Shown: positions 27,401 through 35,457 of the stretch, piece by piece
Position numbering within the stretch: position 1 is the stretch's first letter
Layout: each line of letters starts with the position of its first letter
Assembly (NCBI GenBank): GCA_035328465.1
Contig: DAOLIQ010000025.1
Span: 1 to 35,480 of the forward strand
Origin: JADJEI01 sp035328465
GTDB taxonomy: Bacteria; Bacteroidota; Ignavibacteria; Ignavibacteriales; Ignavibacteriaceae
Direction of reading: 5' to 3'
DNA: 35,480 nt
Made by a program: the position numbers and the translations under genes
The notes under the pieces: generated by a model
Told to the model about the DNA's origin: nothing
Databases searched by the model: none
What the model saw: only the letters and a program-made list of their open reading frames with translations

Positions 27401-27807
27401 CCCACCTAAGTCAAAAGCAACTGCAGGATCTGTAGTACGATTGCTTGTACCAGGCAGTACTTCGTTGCCTGCCCATCCTATCCCACTATTAGTGGAATAT
27501 AGTAACCCTGCCAAAAATCTGTTCCTGCCGGATTTACAACATTTGCACCAACTAATAGCTTATTTGGATTTAATAGACTGAGGGCAATGGTCATTTCAGA
27601 CTGACTAAACATACTTGGGTAGATATAGTAATCAGTTGAACTAAAAGGTATCGGTGAAGTAATAATAGTAGGCGGAAAAACTGTTCCAGGATTACCGCTA
27701 TTATTAGGGGAATATATTTTTACTTCCCTGGGATATTGTTCCTGTGCTCTAACATTTAAAAAAATAAATGAAAGGCAAAGTATAAAAGAAAGACTACAAT
27801 TTTTCAT
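24437..27807 (-). pseudogene. Frameshifted secreted BNR-repeat protein with T9SS domain
   Basis: Two overlapping frames read as one protein. The first, from ATG 27807 (GGAGG seven bases before it), gives a signal peptide (MKNCSLSFILCLSFIFLNVRA) and runs to ...NPAGTDFWQGYY, then stops at about 27481. The second continues from about 27510 as YSTNSGIGWAGNEVLP for more than 1,000 codons. One missing base between about 27495 and 27512 would join them (...QGYYYSTNSG...). The long part has Asp-box/BNR repeats (STDGGITW, STNGGNSF, STDGGETW, STNGGLNW, TTDGGTTW, SSNGGSSW), a beta-rich middle, and the T9SS tail NYPNPFNPSTTISFSIPE...SGVYIYRI. It is a sialidase-fold secreted protein; enzyme activity is not indicated. 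The shift is either a real lesion or a sequencing/assembly error in an intact gene. It lies in an operon with the 431-aa gene, 32 bp away from this start. Confidence 0.8.
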
Positions 27808-27839
27808 TTCATCCTCCATCAGATTATTGATTAAAGATA

Positions 27840-29135
27840 TTACTTTAGTAAAATTGCTTTACGAACCAGACTCTGTTCTCCTGCTTCAAGCCGATATAAA
27901 TATAGACCACTTGGCAATCCTTCAAAGTTTAGTTCCGTTTGATAAGAACCCGAAGGTTGATATTCATTTACCAATAATTTTACCTCCTTTCCTAGAATAT
28001 CATATACGCTAAGTTTTACGAAATTACTTTTTTCTAATGTGTATCTAATTGTTGTGTAATTATTAAATGGGTTAGGATAGTTCTGATCAAGTATAATGTT
28101 ATATATTGTTAAATATTCTTCCACATTACTTGATATCAGATTTTCAAATATATATACTCCTACCCCGATTGCGAATAATCTATTATTTATTGTATCTGTA
28201 GCAAAAGCAGCTATACCTCCGGGAATACCGTCATCAAACGGTATCCATCTATATCCACCATCAGTAGTTTTAAATACACCTATTGAATCACTACTTCCTA
28301 TTTCTACAGTTGTACCAATAAAAAGTTCTTCACTATTCTTTGGATTAATCTCAATATCATTTATATCTCTGTCAGCATAAGATAAGCCATTATTTTTTTC
28401 TTCCCAACTAAGTCCGCCGTCAGTAGTTTTATAAACACCACCCGGAGGTCCAAATAAATCTTCCGTCGCCGCATAAACAATGTCTGGGTTGCGCGGGTCT
28501 ATTTCTAAATAGTGTGCATAAGGTCCTATAAAAGGAAGCTGAATCCAGCTATTACCTTTATCTGTACTTTTAAATATTCCGAAACTATAAGCAGTATACA
28601 TAATGCTGTCATTTGACGGAGCTATTTCAAAGTCATTAATACAGTCTATAAATGGGATCGGTAGAGAATCCCACGTAAGACCATAATCTGAACTGTGCCA
28701 AATTTGAGGAGGGTTAATACCTACGTAAACTGTCTTTTTATCCTTAGGATCAATCTCCACAAAAGGCGCCTGACAAAATATTCCAATGAATTTTAAGCTC
28801 CAGTTTAATCCGCCATCAGAAGAGACATTAACATTATTCCCCGAAAAACCAAGAGTAGAAGAATAGATAATATTGGGATTAAACAAATCTACTTTAAGAG
28901 CATCTCCTCCAATAGGGATAAAAGACCCTAGTGAAGAAATACTATCCCAGTGTTCTCCATTGTCAGTGCTTCTAAAAAATCCATCGAAGCCTGCTGCAAA
29001 AATTGTATCGGGATTATTTGGAAAGATTGCGATCGAATAAAATGATTTTCCTTCTGTTCCGTTCGCAATTCTCCAACCGGGTTGTTGGGCAGTGAGTAAT
29101 ATTGAAGTAAAGGTAATAATTAAAACTATTTTCAT
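27840..29135 (-). CDS. Secreted sortilin/YCF48-like BNR propeller protein, T9SS
   Basis: 431 aa. Signal peptide MKIVLIITFTSILLTAQ. It is followed by a beta-propeller of repeats with Asp-box-like ends: GFFRSTDNGEHWDSI, VNVSSDGGLNWSLK, IWHSSDYGLTWDSL, IFKSTDKGNSWIQL, VYKTTDGGLSWEEK and VFKTTDGGYRWIPF. Each is preceded by NPDTIFAAG-type strands, as in VPS10/sortilin and photosystem-assembly-like propellers. The T9SS tail is LDQNYPNPFNNYTTIRYTL...SGLYLYRLEAGE. It is surface-exposed or secreted; binding partner unknown. The start ATG is the last codon of a 26-codon ORF (ATGA overlap). Downstream in the same direction is the frameshifted cargo gene. Confidence 0.88.
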   Translation of the reverse strand: MKIVLIITFTSILLTAQQPGWRIANGTEGKSFYSIAIFPNNPDTIFAAGFDGFFRSTDNGEHWDSISSLGSFIPIGGDALKVDLFNPNIIYSSTLGFSGNNVNVSSDGGLNWSLKFIGIFCQAPFVEIDPKDKKTVYVGINPPQIWHSSDYGLTWDSLPIPFIDCINDFEIAPSNDSIMYTAYSFGIFKSTDKGNSWIQLPFIGPYAHYLEIDPRNPDIVYAATEDLFGPPGGVYKTTDGGLSWEEKNNGLSYADRDINDIEINPKNSEELFIGTTVEIGSSDSIGVFKTTDGGYRWIPFDDGIPGGIAAFATDTINNRLFAIGVGVYIFENLISSNVEEYLTIYNIILDQNYPNPFNNYTTIRYTLEKSNFVKLSVYDILGKEVKLLVNEYQPSGSYQTELNFEGLPSGLYLYRLEAGEQSLVRKAILLK

Positions 29136-29212
29136 TTGAATATAAATATTCCCTTGTGATAGAAAATCAGTTTCAATAGGGCGAGCGATTCAGACGTTAA
29201 ATCATTTTTCAT
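29132..29212 (-). CDS. Possible 26-aa leader ORF overlapping the propeller gene
   Basis: ATG at 29212 has AAGGA eight to nine bases upstream. The ORF encodes MKNDLTSESLALLKLIFYHK plus six further residues and stops with TGA inside ATGA, the start of the 431-aa gene. The downstream gene has no good ribosome site of its own in the bases just before its ATG (TATTTATATTCAA), which makes coupling plausible. There is no run of one amino acid codon typical of attenuation leaders. Chance cannot be excluded for so short an ORF. Confidence 0.4.
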   Translation of the reverse strand: MKNDLTSESLALLKLIFYHKGIFIFK

Positions 29213-29473
29213 CAGAATTTTCCTTTTCTCCGGCGGTAACTTTATAAATAAAAAAGTGAAAGTCAAATCTTTCTAATGCAATATTAAAAAAAGGAAAACA
29301 CAACTTGAGAAATATGAAGCATTACAATCTCGTTTCTAAGAGCAATTGCAAACGGTACTCAAATTTTCAAGGATTTTAAAATCCGTGATTTTTTAAGGTG
29401 TGGTTTTTATTACATCAGAAATTTATGTTGGAAGCGAAATCAAATTCAATTCACCAATACAAAGGAGCCTACA
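29136..29473. other. Divergent intergenic region, 338 bp
   Basis: It contains the short leader ORF on the left strand and, from 29371 to 29473, a leader shared with 34002-34104. The shared leader begins with the palindrome GGATTTTAAAATCC (29371-29384). Positions 29213-29370 show no hairpin, repeat or convincing promoter that I can support. Confidence 0.5.
29371..29473 (+). repeat. Conserved 103-bp leader, copy 1
   Basis: Aligned without gaps to 34002-34104 it shows about ten differences. It contains TATGTTGG (29424-29431), resembling the Bacteroidota -7 element TAnnTTTG, and the shared ribosome site AAAGGAGCC just before the ATG. Conservation across a non-coding leader beside a decayed gene copy suggests a recent duplication. 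Confidence 0.8.
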
Positions 29474-30172
29474 ATGGCAAAACAATATTATCTCCCCCGC
29501 CCGGAACCGGATAAGTTAAGCTGGATGTTAAACTTCTCACAGAAGATCGGGACATACAGCGCTTCGTTAAATGTAACAGCACCGGAAGTAACTTTCATTA
29601 CAAACTTCTATGATTACTTTGCTTATGTTTTAAGTGCAGCGACAAATTTCAAAACGTACAGCCAAAATCTTAGTGAATACAAAAAGAATTTATTGAGTGG
29701 TAATGTTGGTGCGGTGTTGGGCGCATTTCCCGCAGTACCAACGCTTGGGGCAGTGCCGCCGGCTACCGGTTCGGGAAGTCTTATTACTTTAACGAAGCTT
29801 GTTCAGCGAATTAAGAACCACTCTAACTATACAACAGCAATCGGCGAAGACCTTGGAATTATCGGAGCGGATTTAGCTCCCGATCCAGCAAGTGCAAAGG
29901 TAGTGCTTAAAGGTTCTTTCGAGAATAACCAGGCAGTGATCAAGTTTAATTCTTTCGCACTTGCTGACGGAGTAAGGCTTGAAAGTATGCGCGGCACAGA
30001 AACTCAATATGTGTTTTTAGCCAACGATACTGAAGCGCCTTATACAGATACGCGGGCAAAGCTTGATCCAACAAAACCTGAAGCAAGAAAATACCGCGCA
30101 ATATTTTTTGATAATGAGCCGGATAACCTGATTGGAATGTGGAGTGATGAGATTACTATAATCATTCCTTGA
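29474..30172 (+). CDS. 232-aa family protein of unknown function (helical plus Fn3-like)
   Basis: The N-terminal ~140 residues are helix-rich, beginning MAKQYYLPRPEPDKLSWMLN, with a Pro/Ala-rich hinge (FPAVPTLGAVPPATG) and LVQRIKNHSNYTTAIGEDLGIIGA. The C-terminal ~90 residues look like an immunoglobulin/fibronectin-type sandwich ending WSDEITIIIP. I recognise this as a widespread family of hypothetical proteins seen in diverse bacteria, often in several copies; I know of no assigned function. There is no signal peptide, so it is cytoplasmic unless exported otherwise. GGAG lies nine bases before the ATG. A strong terminator follows. A second, internally deleted copy is at 34105. Confidence 0.8.
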   Translation: MAKQYYLPRPEPDKLSWMLNFSQKIGTYSASLNVTAPEVTFITNFYDYFAYVLSAATNFKTYSQNLSEYKKNLLSGNVGAVLGAFPAVPTLGAVPPATGSGSLITLTKLVQRIKNHSNYTTAIGEDLGIIGADLAPDPASAKVVLKGSFENNQAVIKFNSFALADGVRLESMRGTETQYVFLANDTEAPYTDTRAKLDPTKPEARKYRAIFFDNEPDNLIGMWSDEITIIIP

Positions 30173-30197
30173 TAATTATAAATTTGATTCAATAAAG

Positions 30198-30240
30198 AAA
30201 AGGCAGCCTCCGTTAGCTAACGGATATGGCTGCCTTTATA
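30198..30240 (+). terminator. Terminator of the 232-aa gene, probably bidirectional
   Basis: AAGGCAGCC (30200-30208) pairs with GGCTGCCTT (30228-30236), enclosing the palindrome CCGTTAGCTAACGG (30210-30223). A T-rich tail follows on both strands, so it can also end the leftward 570-aa gene. The same element recurs at 34223-34270. Confidence 0.85.
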
Positions 30241-30310
30241 ATTTCTAACAAAGTGATTAGGTTTTTATTTTATACTTTATACCACAGGCACTTCTGATAA
30301 AATGGTAAGA

Positions 30311-32023
30311 TTATTTTATCATCAGCATCTGCTTCGATTCATTGAAAAGAATTTTCCCATCCTTCATTGCGGTTATTCTGTAAATGTAAACCCCGCTTGA
30401 AAGAGTGCTTGCATCAAATGTTTTTTCGAAGCTGCCTGCTTTGAGTTCTTCATTCACCAAATTTGCTATTTCTCTTCCAAGTATATCATAAACTTTGAGT
30501 GTTACAAAACTCCTTTCAGGAATTGAGAAACTGATTGTTGTGCTTGGGTTGAAGGGGTTGGGGTAGTTATCAGATAATTTAAAAGCTTCAACAGGTTTTT
30601 CTACATCTTCTTTATTTAGCCCTGTGTAAGTATAACTGACTATATTAGTATAGTTTGATGTGTTTTCACCGACATCCTTTGAACGTATTTTATAATTAAC
30701 ATAATTAGTCGAACTGCCTACAATTACTCCCTGATCAATAAAAGAGTTGACTGTTACGGTAGTTAATAAATTCCACGGTCCAGGATATTTAGGATCACTA
30801 TAAGTCTGCCAATAAATTTCATAGCCATCAAGATCAGGGTCTTCTACTGGTCCCCATATCAAGTACGGATGATTCCCACTTAGTTCACCAATAAAATTAG
30901 GTGGTGTCGCTGGCGGCGAATCATACTGAACAAGTTTCAGGTAGTTACTGTTGCTTGATTTCCATATTACATAAATGTCATTATTGAAATGTGAAACAGC
31001 AATGTTTGAGGTAGCAGATGGACTTGACGCAGCCGTAATAGGATCTGTCCAGTCATTTCCATCATAGTACCTATGTTCAAGATTTGTATTATCAATATCA
31101 TCATAAACTATATTTAGCTTATTATTATTAGTTAATACCGATCCGATGAATGATTCTATTCGAAGATTTTGAGGGTCACCGGGAGAAAAATTAGGTGCAG
31201 TTGACCAATTTGTACCATCCAATGACCTGCGTTTTGCTATTAAATCATATTCATCAGGATCTGGATTAACATCCAATGCGAAAGGAAAATTATAAAGATA
31301 AGATCCATATACGGCTAAAAATTCAGAACCTGAATTGTTTTGTACTATCTGAAAGCTTCCAAAATTATTGCCCAGATATTTTGTTCTTACTCTTGCAGCT
31401 CCTGTATTTCCATTTCTAACTGCTGAGTTGCCGGTATTATAACCTATGTGAACTCTATCCGTGGAAATAGCAATTGTCGGAAATCCTCCGATGTCGGAAT
31501 TGGACACATTTTCATTTTGACCAAATGAACCATCCTGATTATTATTATACCAGGTTTCATAACTATCTGCATTGTCTTTTGTTGCCCATGTGACATGCAG
31601 AATTCCTTCTTGAAAATCATACGCAACATCTACACCATTACAACTGCTATTATTTAACGATGCAGTACCATAGGCTGTCCAGGTAGTACCGTTGGTGGAT
31701 TTCTTAGTATAAAGGTTACTTCCGAGTTGATAAGTAACTAAAATCTCCCCTCCATTATTAACAATGATATTTGGGAATTGTGAACCACCCGCGGTTTCTA
31801 CATTGGAGTTTGTTATTAACTGCCCCTGACTGTTAATTAAATAGTACTTGAGTGAATTAGATGAACCTGAATTTTGTACAACTACGTGATTACCTTCCGA
31901 CGTTGTGAACATATCAACTTTTTGTGTAGTTGATAAATTGATTCCCGTCGTAACGGCGTCATTCCAGTTCTGGGCGAACAGGAAAGAGGAAAAAAGAAAA
32001 AGCAAAAAAAAGATTTGTTTCAT
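30311..32023 (-). CDS. Secreted beta-propeller-like protein with T9SS domain
   Basis: 570 aa. Signal peptide MKQIFFLLFLFSSFLFAQ; start supported by GGGAG. The first ~370 residues are exo-sialidase-like beta repeats (LYTKKSTNGTTWTAYG, IAKRRSLDGTNWSTA) with a degenerate Asp-box. A fibronectin type III-like domain follows (PPATPPNFIGELSGNHPYLIWGPVEDPDLDGYEIYW). It ends with the T9SS tail SDNYPNPFNPSTTISFSIPE...ILFNESKQMLMIK. No catalytic set is seen, so a surface or secreted binding role is inferred. It lies 30 bp downstream of the 600-aa cargo gene in the same direction. The final ~270 bp are nearly identical to the end of the gene ending at 24437. Confidence 0.87.
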   Translation of the reverse strand: MKQIFFLLFLFSSFLFAQNWNDAVTTGINLSTTQKVDMFTTSEGNHVVVQNSGSSNSLKYYLINSQGQLITNSNVETAGGSQFPNIIVNNGGEILVTYQLGSNLYTKKSTNGTTWTAYGTASLNNSSCNGVDVAYDFQEGILHVTWATKDNADSYETWYNNNQDGSFGQNENVSNSDIGGFPTIAISTDRVHIGYNTGNSAVRNGNTGAARVRTKYLGNNFGSFQIVQNNSGSEFLAVYGSYLYNFPFALDVNPDPDEYDLIAKRRSLDGTNWSTAPNFSPGDPQNLRIESFIGSVLTNNNKLNIVYDDIDNTNLEHRYYDGNDWTDPITAASSPSATSNIAVSHFNNDIYVIWKSSNSNYLKLVQYDSPPATPPNFIGELSGNHPYLIWGPVEDPDLDGYEIYWQTYSDPKYPGPWNLLTTVTVNSFIDQGVIVGSSTNYVNYKIRSKDVGENTSNYTNIVSYTYTGLNKEDVEKPVEAFKLSDNYPNPFNPSTTISFSIPERSFVTLKVYDILGREIANLVNEELKAGSFEKTFDASTLSSGVYIYRITAMKDGKILFNESKQMLMIK

Positions 32024-32053
32024 TTGTCACTCCCGTATGTTATTGTTAGTTAT

Positions 32054-33856
32054 TTATTTCAACAGTACAGCCTTTATTGTTTTACTAATAGCGCCGTCTG
32101 TTAGTTTTATAAAATAAATTCCTGAAGGTAGTGCTATTCCATTTTCAGTTTTTCCGTCCCAGCACACTTTGTGTTCTGCTTTTGTAAGTTCAGAATTTAT
32201 CAGATCACTGACTTTTTGTCCTATAATATTAAATACACTCAATTCGATATTTGATTGCTTTACTAAACTGAAATTTATTTCTATTTGTGAGTTGAATGGA
32301 TTTGGATAGGCAGTTAAAGTTAAGTTATTTAAGTCTATAACTTCATTTTCTTGAACTAGTGTAAGAAACGTTGGCTTATAAATAAAATTTGTATGTTTTG
32401 TATAAAACAAGGGTGGATCAGGATAAACCGAACCATCTATTAAAAATTCTTCCCTATTATCTCCATCAAGATCATACATTATTGCACCTGAGTATGAAAA
32501 ATTAGTTACAGTAAAGTCATTCTTCTTTACATAAAACACTTCATATTTCTGATGGTTTAGGCTACCGGTAAATTTCAGTATAACAATTATATCGCCGATG
32601 CACATAAATATTTCATCAGTTCCATCTTTATCAATATCTACAGATTGAAGGTTCCCGTAAACTATTCCACCTATCCCTAATAGATCTACTTTTCCAACTA
32701 CTATAAAATGGTTATCTACATCACTTTCCAAAATCGTAAATCTTGTTGAAGATTCTCCGTTTATCTCCCAACTGCCTCCTATCCAGATTTCTTTTTTACC
32801 ATTTTTATCCGCATCATTTGTTGAAACAGATAAGTATGCATTAACCGTTTCAACACTACCCAACCAGTTAAGCATGTAAGAGTTGTTTCCTGTATTTTCG
32901 ATCACAACTACAGCTCCTAATATCCCCCCGGTAATTAATTCTTGTTTTCCATCCTCGTCAAAGTCACCGGTAAGTGTACCATCAAAGTCAAAATCAGGAA
33001 GGCTTTCAAAGCTAAATACAAATACAGAATCGAAGCTGTTTGAGAAAGGGTTGTATTCATAGATGAACATACTTTGTAAAGACTGCGCCATAAAAAACTG
33101 ATCTGTTAAATTATCTCCATCAAAATCACCATATCTATAATCCCTAAGTGTAACATATTCCGAGAAAGGAGAAAAATTAACTTGGAGTTTGGTCGGTAAA
33201 CTGTCTTTATACGGTTTTGTAAAGTACAATTGTTTTACGTTAAAAGCACTTGAGTCATAATCAATCCTTAATAAATGTAGTTCGTCATTTCCGTCTTTAT
33301 CAATATCATAAATCGAACGTGCCCAGATTGTGTTGTCATAAGAGAATAATGAGTCAAATGTTCCTTGTTCATTCATTTCTTTTATTACTACATCACTGTT
33401 ATCGAATGTATAGTTTCTAATATAACCATATAGTTCAGGGCGTTTGTTATTATTAATATCACCGATAATTAAATAAGGATTATTACCCAGAAGCACTTCC
33501 TGCCAGAATTTATATTTGTCAAAGTAAAGAGTAGTATCTATAGTAGTAAGGTCTATTATTGTGCTGTCATAGGTGGGGGAATAAGTTTGCTTGTAGGAAT
33601 TATTGCGAGGTTTGTAATTACCAATTACTCTATAAGTAATTTCACCATCAGGAAATTCGAGTTTAAGAATATTGGAATCTACATAGGAAACCTTGACATC
33701 AAAAAAATCTTCTAAGCGTTTTATTTGCTCAGAGATATTATCAGATTGAGCAAAGGAAAAATTACCAGCCAAATAAAATAGGCAGAAAATAAAAACAACA
33801 TTACTTTTCAGTGAAGAAATTAGAGAAGAAAGAAAACTTTTTAATCGCGGTAACAT
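32054..33856 (-). CDS. Secreted FG-GAP/VCBS-repeat protein with T9SS domain
   Basis: 600 aa. The N-terminal hydrophobic segment (SNVVFIFCLFYLAGNFSFAQ) is a signal peptide preceded by a long basic stretch. At least six repeats carry calcium-binding-like acidic loops: DIDKDGNDELH, DFDGDNLTDQF, DFDEDGKQEL, DADKNGKKEIW, DIDKDGTDEIF and DLDGDNREEF. This is the FG-GAP/VCBS propeller pattern found in integrin-like and secreted bacterial proteins. The C-terminal T9SS domain (TAYPNPFNSQIEINFSL...SGIYFIKLTDG) is of a different sub-type from that of its neighbour. AAGGTG upstream of the ATG supports the start. It is first gene of a two-gene cargo operon with the 570-aa gene. Confidence 0.88.
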   Translation of the reverse strand: MLPRLKSFLSSLISSLKSNVVFIFCLFYLAGNFSFAQSDNISEQIKRLEDFFDVKVSYVDSNILKLEFPDGEITYRVIGNYKPRNNSYKQTYSPTYDSTIIDLTTIDTTLYFDKYKFWQEVLLGNNPYLIIGDINNNKRPELYGYIRNYTFDNSDVVIKEMNEQGTFDSLFSYDNTIWARSIYDIDKDGNDELHLLRIDYDSSAFNVKQLYFTKPYKDSLPTKLQVNFSPFSEYVTLRDYRYGDFDGDNLTDQFFMAQSLQSMFIYEYNPFSNSFDSVFVFSFESLPDFDFDGTLTGDFDEDGKQELITGGILGAVVVIENTGNNSYMLNWLGSVETVNAYLSVSTNDADKNGKKEIWIGGSWEINGESSTRFTILESDVDNHFIVVGKVDLLGIGGIVYGNLQSVDIDKDGTDEIFMCIGDIIVILKFTGSLNHQKYEVFYVKKNDFTVTNFSYSGAIMYDLDGDNREEFLIDGSVYPDPPLFYTKHTNFIYKPTFLTLVQENEVIDLNNLTLTAYPNPFNSQIEINFSLVKQSNIELSVFNIIGQKVSDLINSELTKAEHKVCWDGKTENGIALPSGIYFIKLTDGAISKTIKAVLLK

Positions 33857-34001
33857 TCAACACACCTTATGTTATTTCTTATCCAAACTTAAAGGAAATA
33901 ATCTTTAGTAGATAGTTAATTTTTAAAATAAATTAGTAAAACCCCCAATAAGAAATCACCCGAAAATCTGTAAATAATTAAATTATTACTGAAATTTTTA
34001 G

Positions 34002-34104
34002 GGATTCTAAAATACGTTATTTTTTAAGGTGTGGTTTTTATTTTACCGGGAATTTATGTTGGAAGCGAAATCAATTTCAATTCACTAATACAAAGGAGCC
34101 TACA
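34002..34104 (+). repeat. Conserved 103-bp leader, copy 2
   Basis: This is the gap-free counterpart of 29371-29473. The ribosome site AAAGGAGCC and the TATGTTGG element are unchanged. Most differences fall in one short block about 35-45 bases into the leader. Confidence 0.8.
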
Positions 34105-34198
34105 ATGGCTAAACAGTATTATCTCCCCCGCCCTGATGTCGGCAAACTACAAATGAATTGGAATGCGGAGTGATGAGATCACTATAATCATTCCTTGA
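34105..34198 (+). pseudogene. Internally deleted copy of the 232-aa family gene
   Basis: The start encodes MAKQYYLPRPDVGKLQMNW and then runs directly into sequence matching the last ~13 codons of the 232-aa gene, from ATTGGAATG at 34157 (copy 1: 30131). The junction is out of frame, so translation from the ATG ends at a TGA at about residue 23. About 200 codons are missing. Residues 11-19 differ from copy 1, so the lost gene was a paralogue, not an identical duplicate. Transcription and translation signals look intact. Confidence 0.85.
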
Positions 34199-34222
34199 TG
34201 ATTAATTAATTGAATCATTAAA

Positions 34223-34270
34223 AAAGGCAGCCTCTGTTTCCGTTAGCTAACGGATATGGCTGCCTTTATA
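34223..34270. terminator. Bidirectional terminator, copy 2
   Basis: AAAGGCAGCC (34223-34232) pairs with GGCTGCCTTT (34258-34267), enclosing the same CCGTTAGCTAACGG palindrome as copy 1. T-runs on both sides let it also terminate the leftward response-regulator gene, whose stop is 18 bp away. Confidence 0.85.
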
Positions 34271-34287
34271 ATTTTTATTAAGCCAAT

Positions 34288-35457
34288 TTATTTTCTAAAA
34301 AACTCCGACGTTAATTTTTCCCATCCGAAATCATCTAAGGTTTCAAGTTCGCCAACGTGAAGCTCTCCGTTTTCATCAGCTTCACTTTTCGATTTCGATC
34401 CGGGTTCAATTTTCTTTACGATTGCTTTTGCTTTTTCTATTTCTTCCTGATAAAATGAAACGGCTGCTTTGCCTATTTTCAATCTTTGAATTTCCGAATC
34501 GAGATCGTCAGCATCAATTACGCAGATCCAGTTATTTTCGTAGGTGGTTACATCTAAAGCTTCGGGATTATTCTTCAGCAAAGTATTTATCTGCGAAACC
34601 TGCCCGCTGATCGGTGAATTAAATGTTATTGTTCTGCTGCCTTGCTTGACAGTAAAGAGTGGCTGCCCGTTTTTAATTTTCATTCCAAGATTCGGCAGTT
34701 CAACATCATTTATTTTGCCGATAAGTTTTTTGGCAAAATCATCTAAGCCAACTTTCACAGTACCGTCCTCACTCATACTTGCCCAGCAATGCCCGGGTGA
34801 TATAAATACTCCTCCGGGAATTTGAAATTCACCCCCGCCTATCTGTTCAATTCCAGGATAATGAGTGATGTGAACTTTAGGTTTTAGCTGCTTTTCTATC
34901 CTATCCTGTCTTTTGATCAAAGTCTTTTTAACAAAGGCGATAAGTTCGTCTTCAGTGAAAGGTTTTTGAACATAATCCATCGCACCAAATTTCATAGTCT
35001 CCACTGCAGTTTCAACGGAGGCATAGCCTGTAATAATTATCACGTCAATATCAGGACGGAGATGCTTAACTGATTTTGTAACTTCAACCCCATCCATATT
35101 CGGCATTTTCAAATCGGTAAAAACAAAATCATAATGATGAATTTGTAAAAGCTTTAATGCTTCTCTTCCGTCTTCAACTGTATCGACGGAATAACCTTCG
35201 AGCACGAGTATTTTTCTAAAACTGTCTAATATCACAGGTTCATCATCAACGCAGAGAATCCGTGCCTTTGGTTTTTCAACTTCAACACGTTTGAGTGATT
35301 TAGCCTCCTTGCTGAAATCCAGATTAAGACTAACGGAAAGTATTGTTTCGCGTTCTTTGCGTGATTTATTTTCCTGAAATTTTCTTCCGAAGTGCCGGAT
35401 GATTACATCGGCGCCAATGAAAATAATTACTGCAAGTACAAAAAATAAAAGTGTCAT
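34288..35457 (-). CDS. Membrane-anchored response regulator with GcvH-like domain
   Basis: 389 aa. An N-terminal membrane helix (residues 1-21, LLFFVLAVIIFIGADVII) and a ~45-residue basic linker precede a complete receiver domain: Asp71-Asp72, phosphoacceptor Asp115 in FTDLKMP, Thr143 and Lys165 in VQKPF. From about residue 205 to 310 follows a domain with the fold pattern of glycine-cleavage H protein (ISPGHCWASM...GTVKVGLDDFAKKLIGKINDVELPNLG...SPISGQVSQIN...NNWICVI). At the position of the lipoyl lysine (ESVKA in GcvH) it has QGSRT, so it cannot be lipoylated there. There is no DNA-binding domain. GGGAG supports the start. Its kinase partner is probably just outside the window. Role unknown; perhaps a phosphorylation-controlled scaffold at the membrane. 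Confidence 0.85.
   Translation of the reverse strand: MTLLFFVLAVIIFIGADVIIRHFGRKFQENKSRKERETILSVSLNLDFSKEAKSLKRVEVEKPKARILCVDDEPVILDSFRKILVLEGYSVDTVEDGREALKLLQIHHYDFVFTDLKMPNMDGVEVTKSVKHLRPDIDVIIITGYASVETAVETMKFGAMDYVQKPFTEDELIAFVKKTLIKRQDRIEKQLKPKVHITHYPGIEQIGGGEFQIPGGVFISPGHCWASMSEDGTVKVGLDDFAKKLIGKINDVELPNLGMKIKNGQPLFTVKQGSRTITFNSPISGQVSQINTLLKNNPEALDVTTYENNWICVIDADDLDSEIQRLKIGKAAVSFYQEEIEKAKAIVKKIEPGSKSKSEADENGELHVGELETLDDFGWEKLTSEFFRK

Larger units (their letters stand above)
33857..34287. other. Intergenic region with a decayed gene copy, 431 bp
   Basis: Positions 33857-34001 are AT-rich with nothing recognised. From 34002 to about 34270 lies a copy of the leader, gene ends and terminator of the 232-aa gene, with most of the coding region missing. 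Confidence 0.7.

Noticed and set aside
24437..32023. Calling the BNR-repeat proteins sialidases
   Set aside because: Only Asp-box repeats are visible; the catalytic Arg triad, Tyr and Glu of sialidases could not be located.
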